The notes under the pieces are model-generated. The model ran no database searches. It was not told where the DNA came from and saw only the letters and a list, made by a program, of their open reading frames with translations. Below are positions 23,803-35,649 of a DNA stretch of 64,000 bases, in pieces; the first letter of the stretch is position 1, and each line of letters opens with the position of its first letter. This DNA comes from Paramecium tetraurelia. Lineage: Eukaryota > Ciliophora > Oligohymenophorea > Peniculida > Parameciidae. A program made the position numbers and the translations under genes. The stretch is taken from contig NW_001799023.1 in the NCBI RefSeq assembly GCF_000165425.1, positions 68,273 to 132,272 on the forward strand, read 5' to 3'.

Positions 23803-26800
23803 ATGATTTCGATTAAAGAATAATTTTTGCAATTGCAAGACATTTACCCTTATGATATTCATTTGAATTATGAAAAAGAGGATTCAATATAATTTCAATT
23901 ACAATTAAAGAGCTTTTTGGATGAGCAATCTACATCTTAAATTGTGCTTTTGATCAAAGGTCCTGCATTTTCAATTGATGTATTATTTAATTCAACATTT
24001 TTGCAAGATGAGAAATAAGAAATACTAAATTTGGTTTCTGAGTGCTCAAATTAGAATCTATTGGAAACAATAATCTAATTAGAAACCAAGTTAACTGAAA
24101 TGGATAAAGAATTTATAAAAAGAAGAGCAGTAAACTAATTTAAATTTGTAAACAATTATTAATAAGTGGAATAATACAATGAACTTTAGATTACAAGAGG
24201 TATATCAAACGTATTCGGAAGTGTAAGTGAAGAATTGGACATGAAGTAATCTGTTCTTGGTTTTGACATAATTAAAGATCATCTGGTGGAAAAGTATGAC
24301 AATACAGAACCTCAATTTAACCCCGTCTCAACAGCACTTCCAATAGAGCAACTGTCACAATTATAAGCGTGTAGTTTCTCAAGATTTTAATAAGACTTTG
24401 ATGAGATACAACTTATTGGAAGTGGAGGCTTTGGCAAAGTGTTCAAGTCTAGAAACAAATTCGATGGGAACTATTATGCTTTAAAGAGAATCGTCTTGGA
24501 TTACTCGAATAAGAAATTAACCGAAAAAACTAAGAATGAAGCCGTTTTATTGTCAAGAATCCAACATCCTAATATAGTGAGATATTATCAAGCATGGACT
24601 GAAGAGTACATTAAGGATTAATATGAAAACATTGAAGACGACGAAGAATTTGTGGAAGATTCTGAAGAGGAATCTGAGGAGGAAGATCCATAAATGCTGA
24701 GGAAGGGAAGCAGTATTAGTTAAGAAGAGTATTATGAGGATGATACACAATTTGAAGATCAAGAAAACAATGATATGGATTTTCAAATTGAGTGGGTTAA
24801 TTGTGATCCACAAATTCAAGAGGAGTCCATTCAAACTCCAGAAGTCAAAGCTCATGAACCTAAATAGAATAGTAACAAACAATTGCTCTACATTTAAATG
24901 GAGTATTGCACAGGGGATACTTTAAAGAAGAAGATTGATGAACGCAATCTCACTTCAGAACAAAAGAAGAAGATCATTCGACAAATCTTGGATGCATTGT
25001 ATTATCTACATAAAAACAACATCATTCATAGGGATCTGAAACCTCAAAACATCTTTTTGGATGGAGATCTGAATGTCAAGTTGGGTGATTTTGGTCTGGC
25101 TACAGAAATGAAGCAGGAAATCAAATTCATCGATCACAAATTAATGAGAAACTCCTCTACGGTATAGAACAATCAGAGTTAAAAGTTGAGTTTGACCTCA
25201 GGAGTTGGCACCTTCCTATACTTGGCACCTGAATAGGAATAGAGCCAATATGATTCCAAGGTCGATATCTACTCTCTAGGTATCATCTTATTCGAGACGT
25301 ATTATCCCTTCAAAACGGATATGGAAAGAATCAACTACATCACTCAACTAAGAGAACAATGCAAATTCCCTAAGGACTTCGACCAAAAGGTCGGTATGGC
25401 AGATAATGAAATTCGAGAGAAGATAACTGCTCTAGTGAACAAGGATCCTTAAAAACGCCCTACCACTTAGAGTCTCCTTAATGAATACAAAGACAAAAGA
25501 GTTTAATAGGTAATTAGATCTATTGCTAATCCTAATTGTCCTGATTTTAATGAGTTAGTTTAAACACTTTTTGAATGTAAACAATTAAAATAATAAAATA
25601 ATTTCTTTACTTCCTGTCTAGAGGAAGCCATTAGTTAAAGTCCTACCCTATTTTTTAAAAATTTTCAATCTGGCATCATAGAACTATACACAAGAGTTGA
25701 GAAGATATTTAAACTCAGAGGAGCATTTTAATTGAATCTGAATCCCCTTATTCCGACTCAAAACACTTTGAAATTTTCATCAATCTTTGGTCAAATCGAG
25801 GAGTATGAAAACTGTCCTCATCAAAATTCAAGTTTTAGATACATCACCCAAGAAGGGGAACTCGTGCAATATTGTCAGAATCTGCTGTAGCCAGTGATTT
25901 ATTGGTTGAAGTTGCTTCCACTTAACAATTTAAGAAGATACACTTTAGGAGAAGTCTAGCACTCCGACAGGCTTCAACTCTCGAAACACAACTGCGCATC
26001 ATATGACATAATTTCAGAACAGGATCCAGGACCAGTGAAACTTATCGAATTATTAAGTATCTCCCGACATGTGATTAATTAATTTCATAATGTGAATAAT
26101 TTCGAATTGAAAATCAGTCACACTTAATTCTTTGAATTAATTCTATTAGAATTAGATTTCAATTCCCAAACGGTCATAAGAATGTTGAGACATTAAACCA
26201 TTTTACAGAAGATTGCCAAGCTCAATTCCATCATTAATCGGAGTCAACAATACCGAGATCTGGAAAAAGAGATTTTTGTGATCTTGAGTGAAGAGTTCAA
26301 TTTCACTGATGACAAGACGGATAAGTTTCTGGGATTCATGAAATTGAAAATACCCTAGATCTACATGAATGAGACTCATCAGCAAATGAAAAACAGTGAA
26401 AGTGGTCGGAAAACCTAAGAGCCTAAACAAAAGAGAACATTGAGAGAATAGTTAAAGGGTTACTTTACAAAACAAGAGGCAAGATTCTAATAGATCATAA
26501 GTGAAATTGAAAAGTTTGAAGAACTCGCTAAGGAAACCAAGGTCTTGTGTGATTTTAAGATAGTGTACGAAGTATTCTAAATGAATGAGTTATGGTATTA
26601 TTATTCTGGAATATGTTTTGAGGTAAGATATTTAAATAATATGCATTAGTTTGTTGAGATTACGAAAGAGTTAACAAATCTAGGTAAGAATATGCAACTT
26701 GAGATTATACATTCAAGATCTGAGCCTGTTCCTAAAAACAAGTATGTAATGCTAATTGATTAGTTGTTTGAAGAGACATTAGAAGGGTAATATTGATAGT

Positions 26801-27366
26801 TTTATCATCGGGGGCAATTACAGTCATTACATAAATAATAAAGACAATGGGAAACATGCATGTGGGATTCAAATATACATGGATCAATTCTACTATCGAA
26901 AATTTGTGAATCATTTGAACAACAATTTCAGTGGTAGAGTTTAAAAGACATTCGATCTCTTCAATTGGCCTGATTCTTTGATTAATTTTAAGAGTCTGAC
27001 CCTGAGTGTGTTGATTGTGGTGGAGGATTTGTCGATGAAACAAGCTTTGGATTTGGCTGTTCGATTTTGGAATCATGGAATAGCTGTAAATCTATATTGT
27101 AATTGTGATAGACGATGATTGTGTACATTAAGAGCATCAACAATTCGGCTTGGAGTTATAAGAGGTCTGTGGAGATCAAGTTGAGTCTATCGAAGAAGTT
27201 CAATGAGGTGAAGTGCATAATGAAGAAGTACAGGGAGAAGAAGGAGGAGGAGGTTCCATATCCGGAGATCTTCTAAAAGACCAACAGTTATTTGAGGGAG
27301 TATGTGAAGAATGAGAGTGTTGAATATAAAGTCAGTAAGAGAGCATAATCCAAATAAAAGTAGTGA
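23803..27366 (+). CDS. GCN2-like eIF2-alpha kinase
   Basis: This encodes about 1,162 residues with two clear introns (22 and 26 nt) and a third probable one (27 nt). The N-terminus has an RWD domain ([15 protein letters not shown]), the docking module GCN2 uses for GCN1. The kinase domain (about 205-560) has [34 protein letters not shown] and APE, and holds the long acidic insert between N-lobe strands typical of eIF2-alpha kinases. After it comes a HisRS-like region ([10 protein letters not shown] recalls the GGRYD motif) and a basic C-terminus. This order fits GCN2, which senses uncharged tRNA and phosphorylates eIF2-alpha. The start was chosen because RWD begins directly after it. Confidence 0.85.
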
Positions 27367-27393
27367 TTATTATTAACGACGATAATTTAATAA

Positions 27394-28564
27394 ATGCATT
27401 TGAAATTTTATTTGGTCATTATTTAATTTTTTAATAAAAATTTGAAAAAAGAAGATTAGCAATGGTTTTAAAAATATTTAAGTCATTATTAGTCAAGAAC
27501 AGGACCAAAGAATCAAGTGCTATTCGACGGGGAGAAGAGGAACTCGATAAGAACTTACAATGGTATCACTGTTCTTTGAGACAATAGATAATGTGAACAA
27601 CAGACAGGGATTCAAAATAGGATGGGATGTCGATCAAACAAGAAAGGAAGATTTGAAAATTGCAGGCAAAGTAGGTTAAGATCAGAGAAACAACAATAAT
27701 GGTAATGCCTACCAAGGAAATCCATATCAAGCCCAATAAGTAAATATTAACAATATCAGTAAAAGTAAGACGATGATTATATGAAGTAAATGTACTACCA
27801 AGAGATGAGCAAGAAGTAAGAACAGGCTGGAATCTAACACAAACAATCAGAACAATATTATTAAGATTCTCTCGACCAATACAATAATGGAAAGCCATAT
27901 GGAAATTACAACTACAACAACTAAGACAATCTTAATCACGATTACGAACACTAACAACCATAACTATTGTAATAATCCAATAAATACGATCATTATCAAT
28001 AACCGAATGATGACGAGGCTCTCTATTAAAAAGTATAACAGTTATTTCGAGTATCTAGTATAAACAAGGAAACAGTGGCAATAAATCATACTCAGCAAAA
28101 CCACCAGTTGCGCAATACAATCCAATCACCGGAATCGCCTATGCCAATCCCAACAACTACAATCCAGATGCCGCTAATAATTATTAAGGGGCTGCTCATT
28201 AAAAAACTAACCCCTATGAACAACCATAACAAGATGATGCTCTCAGTCAATTTAGTTAATGTATCAGACACTCTCTTAACCATTTAGTACAATAGCATAA
28301 AATCACTTCCATCAAAAACAAGAGTTCCAACATCTTCAATACCGATCTCCAAGAAACTGAGAACATCAATAATACTCGATAAAATAGCAGAATTTTGAAT
28401 CGAAAGAAGGAATTGGATGATGCTTAATACAAAGGCTATGGTAAGTATCTAATATAACTGAAGGACAATTTTATAAGACTCCTATTGAATCGGCTCCAAA
28501 TCAATACAAAGAATAGAAATTTGTTAACAGAAACAAAGTTGACAACCACATATTTCCAAAATGA
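27394..28564 (+). CDS. Q/N/Y-rich hypothetical protein
   Basis: This encodes about 356 residues with four introns. One (25 nt) removes a TGA early on and the last (23 nt) ends GAAG; the second acceptor is ambiguous by 6 nt. The product is very rich in Gln, Asn and Tyr (GNAYQGNPYQAQQ, NYNYNNQDNLNHDYE), probably disordered, with an ordered C-terminal part (CIRHSLNHLVQQHKI, KELDDAQYKGYGQFYKTP). It begins 27 bp after the GCN2-like stop. The first 30 residues are less certain. No known domain. Confidence 0.6.
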
Positions 28565-28665
28565 TTATTTATAATTATATTAATATTTTATAAATAATTA
28601 TTACACGTATATTGCAATTATATAACTTAAGTAATATTGCCATGTGATTCAATAATTAAAATAAA

Positions 28666-28912
28666 ATGAGCTAAGAGACTCTCAATGGAATCAATGGCAT
28701 CTTGTCTGACGTCCAAGGTTTCGGCTAGGAAAGTTATAGATTCCTCAGAAAATGCACCAAACCAGACAAAAGAGGTATCCATAATATTCAATTTAGAATA
28801 CATCAAAATTGCCACATCATGCGCTATTGGATTCGCAGTAATGGGAGCTGTTGGATACTTCATCAAATTGGTCTTCATTCCAATAAACAATATCATTTTG
28901 AGTGCAAATTGA
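28666..28912 (+). CDS. SEC61G: SEC61 gamma subunit of the ER translocon
   Basis: Removing one 22-nt intron (GTATCC...TTTAG) gives 74 residues that match SEC61 gamma along their length: [14 protein letters not shown] at the cytosolic face and the single tail-anchor helix [20 protein letters not shown] followed by NNI. This small subunit clamps the SEC61 channel in the ER membrane. The true start is the ATG at 28666. An uninterrupted frame starting at 28685 in another frame misreads the N-terminus and translates the intron as VSIIFNLE. Confidence 0.93.
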
Positions 28913-28975
28913 ATCAATTTTACATATTAATCTATATATTATTTATATTTATTTAATGAACAAATAATGAAATGA

Positions 28976-30873
28976 TCACCAACATGATGCTTCCTTTAAT
29001 TATTCAATGGCTTCATCTATAAAGGAGTTGAATTGTTCTTCTTCTTTGAACATATCAATGATTTCTTCAGTTGTGTAATTTGTCGGGTCTGACAATATTT
29101 CACTTATTCTCTTCCAGTGAGCCTCAGTGTCAGTACTAAGTCTAGCCTTAATTCTGTAATAAAGCATTTGTCTAAATTGATATTTGAAATGTCTTACTGA
29201 ATTTGTCTGAGTTGTTCGTCTTAGGATTTAGCTTTGAATGTTTCGAAATTAGCCAACAAATCTATTAAATCTTATCTCTAATTGAAGGGAACAGCTTGAG
29301 GAGGAGCTTGTTTTTGGGCCTCAGGCTATTGAACAGGAGGAGGGATGTTTGGTCTAATAGGCTAAGTGAATCCTGGGATTTGTTATGGGAATGGTCTTCT
29401 CATTTATCCAGGACCTTGCATTCTTTATTGCATTTGATAGGGAGGGAATGGCATTCTCTAACCAAATGGTGTAGGACCTTAAGGCATAGAATACATCCTT
29501 CTATTGGGGGATTGTCTTTGATTATTTCTTCTTTGTCCTCTTTATTAGGATTATTGAGGGAAGAGATGTTAGAAGTATTTGCCACCTGCAGTTTCAACAC
29601 TTGGATCAAAGAGCTTTTTGATTTCTTCAAATTTCTCGTTTTCCTTGAAATTCTTAACCAATTTGTTGGCATCAGAAGCTTAATCGAATACAATGTATCC
29701 AATTCTGATGATCTATTGGAATCCTTATTGCATTTTCTCTAATCTAATCTAACAATAATAGAAACAAAGGAATTACTGTTTGAATATCTCCATATCCGCA
29801 TTCTTTGAGAGTAGTTCTGATCATTTCTTCAGTGACATTTCTTGAGAGATGATCAGCATAGATATATTTAGCAAAGACATTATTGTCTCTTTGTTGCTTT
29901 CTATCTGTCTTGGTCTAAGCCCATCCAACATACATCATTCTACCAGTGCTCAACGGATCCCTTTTTTGAGTTGTACCAAGAGTCCTTTAAGCTTCCTTAG
30001 CATCTTGATGTCTATTGAAACTAACGAATGCAAATGGAGCCTTTCTTTCCACATCAATTTTGACTAGGATTGAAACAATGGATCCATAACCACTGAACCA
30101 CTCATTTAATTTTTCTCTCATTTCTTTCTCCTAAAATGATGAACCTTAATCTTACCAATGATTCACGAACTTCTGCGTTATCCAAATCATAATTTTCGAG
30201 TGATGGCCAGAAGTTCTTAATGTAAAGGTTATTTCTCTTGTCTTCTCTGTCTGTTTGTCCTTTCTTCACAAATCTCTTGACTATGACCTTTGTTTTCTCA
30301 TTGTATGCAATTGTGCCATCTGTACTGTCAGCCAACAAGGCATTAGCTTACTCCTTCTTCTCATATTACACCCATCCGTAACCTAAATGTGAATTGATAT
30401 AGTACCTCGGCTTTTCTTATTCTCATCTGTTGACAATTTCACACTGACAACTTGACCCCATTTTAAGAAGAATTCTTCAAGTTGCTTTAATGTTACAGTC
30501 AATTCGAAGCCTGCAAAGAATAAGTTAGCATCCTTCTCGTATTCTTAGATGTAAGTGATACGCATTGGCTCTCTTAAGAGTTATTTATAATTCATTGCTT
30601 CCTTAGCTTTACGAGCCTCTTCTTGAGATGAGAAATAAATGAAAGCATAATGCTTTGATTTCCCAATGAAAGGATACCTATTTTAGGATTCATATTCATA
30701 CCTATGCAATTTTACAAAGCTGATTTATCCAAACTTTCTGAATTCCACAAATAATTATTCCTCTGTGATACCTTCCTCTAAGTCAGCAATATGAAGTCCA
30801 TTTTCTGATTGTTTGTTTTGATCCTAATATCCTGGGAACCTTAACACTAATACAATAACTCAAAGACCTTACT
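28976..30873 (-). CDS. Poly(A)-binding protein
   Basis: Five introns (26, 23, 25, 28 and 26 nt) give 589 residues. There are four RRM domains in order, with RNP-like strands such as NGLHIADL, HYAFIYFS, ANLFFAGF, GYGWVQYE, NNLYIKNF, FAFVSF and KYIYADHL. A Pro/Gln/Met-rich linker follows, then a C-terminal helical domain at the position of MLLE (RIKARLSTDTEAHWKRI). This is the standard layout of cytoplasmic PABP, which coats mRNA poly(A) tails. No in-frame ATG precedes RRM1 in the last exon. The start codon is made only after splicing of the first intron (A at 30873, TG at 30846-30845). Confidence 0.88.
30847..30872 (-). other. Intron splitting the PABP start codon
   Basis: A 26-nt GTAAGG...ATTAG intron lies between the A and the TG of the only plausible initiator. 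Splicing yields CAAATGTTAAGG. Without it the frame has no ATG before the first RRM, so translation depends on removal of this intron. Confidence 0.65.
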
Positions 30874-30923
30874 TTGAATCCGATTTAATAAATAAGATTT
30901 AAAATTTCTTTAATTTTTTCTTG

Positions 30924-31543
30924 ATGCTATTCCCGCTTTTGCAGAGATTTTATTTATGCACAAAGACAAAGAACTTAAATTTTAAAAAGAAATCCCCATC
31001 CAAATTTAGAATAGCATCCTCACTGATCAATGGGGTCACCAACACTAGATCCACACTCAACAACCAGACATCGAGGATGCTAATATCTATTAAATTCTTT
31101 GAAGGAATTCCATCTCAATTCAAAACCAAACTCAATAACAAGGATGAAGTCTAAATGTACATAAAAGAACTAAATGTAAAGGTGAGAGTATCAAGACTAA
31201 CATTACAATCAACTTGAAAGAATAAATTAAAAAAAGTCAAAAGAAGAAGTTGCTATTTTAGACAAACAAATCAAAAAGAAGATCATAAAATTCAATTAAG
31301 TTTTTCTAAAATCTGGCTAAAAATACATATTAAGCAAAGAGATCATATAGCAATTAAAAAAAAAGAAGGTGATAAAATACCTCAAAATAACACAGAAATC
31401 ACTCATAATTAAATCTAGCATATCAAATTTTTGAATTATTTAGCTATGGTATAAGCAAAGTAATTATTTTCAAAATGGAATCTGTTATTGAGTATTTAAA
31501 GAAACAGAAAATCAAAAGTGACTAATTCTTTAATCTAATTTGA
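30924..31543 (+). CDS. Probable gene, exon structure unresolved
   Basis: Protein-like stretches occur in different frames: FFEGIPSQFKTKLNNKDE early, KEEVAILDKQIKKKII in the middle, and AYQIFELFSYGISKVIIF then SVIEYLKKQKIK before TGA at 31541. Candidate introns exist (for example a 20-nt one ending CAAG and a 27-nt one ending ACAG) and can join the first frame to the last, but the middle segment then reads as a plain basic run. I cannot choose one model. It is head-to-head with the PABP gene. No family is assigned. Confidence 0.35.
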
Positions 31544-31569
31544 AATTAATGAATTAACAATTATCATTT

Positions 31570-31913
31570 TCATTTTAGTTATGCCTTAATCTTCTGGTAT
31601 TCATCTTTAAGTTATCTCAATTCATCTGCGATCTCTTACTTTTCCGTTGTCTTCTTACCCAAGTTGATCTCACTTATTGCCAAAGCTGTCTCCAACTCCT
31701 TATTCACCTTCTTCTTCTTTATCTCAATCTAGCCATCCAAATCCTCGATTGTCTTCATGAGAGCATCCAGAATGAGATCAGCCTCCTCTATCGTAGACAT
31801 CTTCTCAATTTTCTGCGACAACAGATCATTCAAGTATTCCTTCACATTCACATCCTCCTCCTTATGTGCTACCTTAATAATTATACTTCCAAATAATTGT
31901 AATCAATCTACAT
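31570..31913 (-). CDS. Small coiled-coil protein
   Basis: After a 26-nt intron ending CATAAG the product is 105 residues, nearly all helical and charged (KEYLNDLLSQKIEKM, DLDGQIEIKKKKVNKEL, ADELRQLKDEYQKIKAQLK). It has heptad spacing expected of a coiled coil and no other motif. It could be a subunit of an axonemal or kinetochore-type complex, but nothing identifies which. If the AAG splice is wrong, translation could begin at the in-frame ATG at 31800. Confidence 0.6.
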
Positions 31914-32935
31914 ACAAATTTATATATATTAAAATAACGAAGTAAATAAATCAATATATATTTAGTAAATACTTAATCCATTACACCGAAGGACAAGCCT
32001 TTCTTACTTAAGGAAATTGGTTCCTACACACTTTTTTACAAAGCATTTGAATAATCACTGAGTGTTTCCCTAGTTGCTACACTCCTTAGATCCAGCTTCT
32101 GGGGAGGGTTCTCAATATCAACTCTAGCTGATCTTGTCTGATTCTCTGGATAGTTCAACTTCACAAAGGAATACAGAATCATATCCAAAAATATGTTAGA
32201 GATTTTCAAAATTGTAAACCCAATTAATGCAATATTTGCTTCTTGCTAATTTAATTGATATTTGTATATATACATTTGCGCATTCTGCCACGAAGGTACA
32301 GCTGACGAATAGTTCACAAAAGATGTAAAAGCCCACTATCAGGTGTGTCTCATCTGCCAATCTTTTTTGAGGATAAACCTAACACACGATACACAAGATC
32401 AAAGTGATGGCCTCCATCCCTCCAGAGCCTACTATCGAAATAGCTCTGTTGAAGTTGAATTTCCCCAGAATGTAACTAAATCTCAATCAAAAAATACTAA
32501 AAATAAAACGACATCAAGTCTAAAACAACTGCAACTATATATATTTGAATTTAAATAGCCAGGCCAATCATCCTATTTGGCAATATAACCAACGAGCAGA
32601 TCATCCCAATCGATAAGTATTATAGTATCATAAGAATCAAACTTTCCTTTCTAAAATTCGCTATATTTAAATAGAGTGAAATCCCTAGAAATAGTAAAAT
32701 GAAGCAAATTATGTAGGTTTTATTAATGGCATATCTAGGTCTAACAAAAGCAAGCCCCAAGATGATCATACTGATTAAAAACTATAAAATTCCAAAAGTT
32801 AGTGGCAACTACTATTCAGAGTAACTTAGATTAATGTATTTCTTACTTCTCCATTTGCAAAATGAAATTAATCAGACCAATTAGGCTTGTTAACACATGG
32901 AACTAAGGAATGGCGAAAACGCACATGGATTGCAT
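31826..32935 (-). CDS. Multi-pass membrane protein, 3' end uncertain
   Basis: Three introns (22 nt ending CTAAG, 22 nt and 28 nt ending TAG) join a frame with about seven hydrophobic segments, e.g. FHVLTSLIGLINFIL, QFLISMIILGLAFV, YIICFILLFLGISLY, YLSIGMICSLVILP, EAITLILCIVC, LIVGFYIFCELFVS and IALIGFTILKISNIFL. A polar C-terminus ends near SKKGLSFGVMDQ (about 31970). Seven helices would suit a receptor, but no diagnostic motif is seen. The only in-frame TGA lies at 31826, inside the next gene, and the last 50 codons look like a shadow, so the real end is unclear. Confidence 0.6.
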
Positions 32936-33129
32936 CTTTAAAAAAAATTATTATTGGAAAATTATGTTATTATAATATCATAAATATTGTCAATTTTATA
33001 ACATCATCAATCGTAATAAAACAATATAATAATATTTAATTTTGATATTATTTAATATTTAAAAAACACTATTAATATAACATCTTCATCTAGGTTTGTT
33101 AATTAAATTTAACAAATTTTATATATATT

Positions 33130-35171
33130 TCACATTCTTAATTTCAAAAACATTCTCTTGAACATTCTTGCTTCATAAGATACTGTATGCTTCTCATCCA
33201 TCTATTCCAGAGGATTGATCACCTAAATATTAATTATTGGAATTACAGAAGGTATGGCCTTTGCCAAAGGAATCTGCTGCATCCAAGGAAATCCAGCATT
33301 TCACGTGTAAGAGGTATCTTTTAATATGATCATATGTTTTGCCAAGACTTCAATAAGTGCAAGAAAACATCGCTTTGCGTAATACCAGGTGTCTGTGTTA
33401 ATCTAATTGGAATATTTCAATAGACTACTTTTTTATTATAAGGTTCCAATGACTTGATTACTCTAGACACTCCAAACTCATAATTGTTTTTTGAACAATA
33501 CAGTGTTCCAATAACTAAATTGACGATGCAAAGATGATAAACAGATTTTTCAGGCTCCTAGTATTGTGATTTTTATTCCTCAGCCTCTAATTTTCGCATC
33601 AATTCTTCAGCATCCTCATTTTAATTAACCATAATGTAACTGACACATAAATTAGCAATAACAATAGCAGTTAATGATAGTAAATTATCATTATTTTTCT
33701 TAACAATTGGTTCATAATATCTAATAGCCTCTCTATATTTATTATCTTAAACAAAAAACACATGAGCGACATTCAATTTCCAAACCTCGTGATCAGCACA
33801 AAACTCTGCTGACTATCGAAATAGCTTTTCAACTTGTTAATAATTATCCTTATCCCAATAGATTTTGGCTTAAGCCATCAACACAGGAATGTATTTCTCA
33901 AGACATTCATCAAACTCCTTCAATGATTTCTTGATACCCTCATTGTCTCTATTTAGTCTAGCATCTTAAATAGATTTTGTAATTCTCCTTAGAGTGTCAA
34001 TGTGCTTATTAGCTAATAATTAGAATTTCCTGAATGATTCCTCTGGACTACTGGCTGTTAAGATTAGAGCATCGACAAATTCAAAATCGTCTTGACTGAT
34101 GGTGTTAAATGTGAGATCAGCATTCTCTGCTAAGATGTCTGCAGCCATATCAAAATATCCGTATTTGCAATACAATAGTAATAAGTTTGAAAAGGTCTCA
34201 GGTGGAAATGGAGGATTCTATAATAAATGGTTCAACTTTTTGAATCCTTCAGCTGTTTTCTCTTCAATATTCATCAAAGCTTGATTCATCAAAGAGACTG
34301 GATCTAATTCATCTTCTTCTCTTGGAGGCATATCGATTAGAGCTTCTTTGGCAGCTGCATAGTTTTTAATTGAATATTCAATAGCAGCCTTCAAATTAAA
34401 GGCTTCGATAAGGGCTGACTCCTTCAATGCTTATGAATTTCCAACACTTTTGACTTCAATTCCTTCCGCATTTGATCCAACACCCAATTGAGGATGCTCT
34501 CTAACTCCCCTTTCAATAATTTCTGCAATGAATTTCAATGACTATGCCAATTACTTTTATTTATAATAGCAAAGTGCAATGTTGTATGACAATTCACATG
34601 AATAGCCTGTCAGATTCATTGCATCTTGAAATCTTTGTCTAGCCTCTTCAAATTTGTTCTCTTTGTACAGAATGCAAGCCTCGTTGATTATTGAATCAGG
34701 GTCATCCATGTCATTTTATTTGAGTAAGGTTTTGGCATGCTGGAACTCATTCTTCTCGTATCGAATCAAGGCTTGGAGCTACAAGATTTTACCCTAATAT
34801 TGAGGGTTTTCAACAGAAGCACAAGTTTTGAGTGCCTCGTCATATAAACCTATATTTGAAAATAGCATTATAGATTACTATCTTTGTAATACGCTTAGGC
34901 CAAATAGATTTTGTAGTCATCAATTTCTGGATAATACTTGACTAATTGTTCATAACTAGATGAGATAGTATGATATATACATTGCCACAGCTTGGGAGAA
35001 ATCTTGATTCATATAATGACAATATGCCAAGAGGGAAAGAGCTCTGCTTTTCGGACAAAATTGTAATTCGTAGTTCAAATAATTGATGGCATCTTTATAT
35101 TTCTAGTCCTTAATTAAAGTATAAATGGTTCTTGTGCGTTATCCTTCTGCAATAGGTTGGACCGGTTGCAT
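33130..35171 (-). CDS. Intraflagellar transport protein IFT70 (TTC30), possibly frameshifted
   Basis: TPR repeats fill a product of about 645 residues, close to the family size. Diagnostic matches are DMPPREEDELDPVSLMNQA, LLLLYCKYGYFDMAADIL, DTWYYAKRCFLALIE and, at the end, IPSVINPLEQ and KHTVSYEARMFK. IFT70 is an IFT-B subunit needed for cilium assembly, fitting a ciliate. Four introns (25, 29, 26 and 24 nt). Between the third and fourth introns the conserved sequence EMLDFL, DAADSFGK, AIPSV is spread over three frames, implying three extra single bases within 50 bp (33256-33305), which together restore the frame. The gene is otherwise intact, so this may be sequence error or recent damage. 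Confidence 0.88.
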
Positions 35172-35649
35172 TTTTATATTTGAAATGATAATAATAATTA
35201 TATAAATAATTAGTAATCACTTTATCATTTGCATTATTTCTTTTTTAAATAACTTAATTTTTGAGTGTTCATTATGATATTAATATGTTTTGTGGATCTT
35301 CATTATAATATAAAAACAATCCATATTATTAAAATCATAGACAATTCAAGACCGTTTCACAAAGATTTCAAAATGAAAACTAGTTCGTGTTATTCAACAT
35401 ATAAGAAACTGATACTTTATCTAACTCCCCTTATCTAACTACCCTGAAACCAGAGAGTTAATTTATGTCCTACTTTTGAAAGATTGATTTTAGAATTCTA
35501 ATTTATAATCAAAGGATGGGTTAAGGGTTGATTCTCTCGAAAGGAGAGAGTATAAACGAATAATCGTATATTCCGTTTAATCTAACCTACTTAATTTGCT
35601 AATTTGAATAATTTATAATGGCATATCTCGATTAATTTTTATACTAGAA
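35172..35649. other. Intergenic with two adjacent hairpins
   Basis: The gap separates divergent genes. It holds a 14-bp direct repeat (TTATCTAACT followed by CCCC or ACCC, near 35417 and 35431) and two neighbouring stem-loops: CTCTC/GAGAG around loop GAAAG (35533-35549) and TAAACG with CGTTTA extended by AATA/TATT (35553-35579). GC content is higher than in nearby spacers. A structured RNA is possible; I recognise no known class. Confidence 0.4.

Noticed and set aside
28627-28917. Minus-strand 96-residue frame, and a plus-strand SEC61G start at 28685
   Set aside because: The minus frame is a shadow. The 28685 start is in the wrong frame for the conserved N-terminus and translates the 22-nt intron.
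29296-29742. Plus-strand 148-residue frame
   Set aside because: It is the reverse of PABP RRM4, linker and tail sequence, which carry clear family motifs.
35519-35533. GGGTTAAGGGTTG, telomere-like
   Set aside because: Only two imperfect units, not the G4T2/G3T3 repeats of Paramecium; probably chance.
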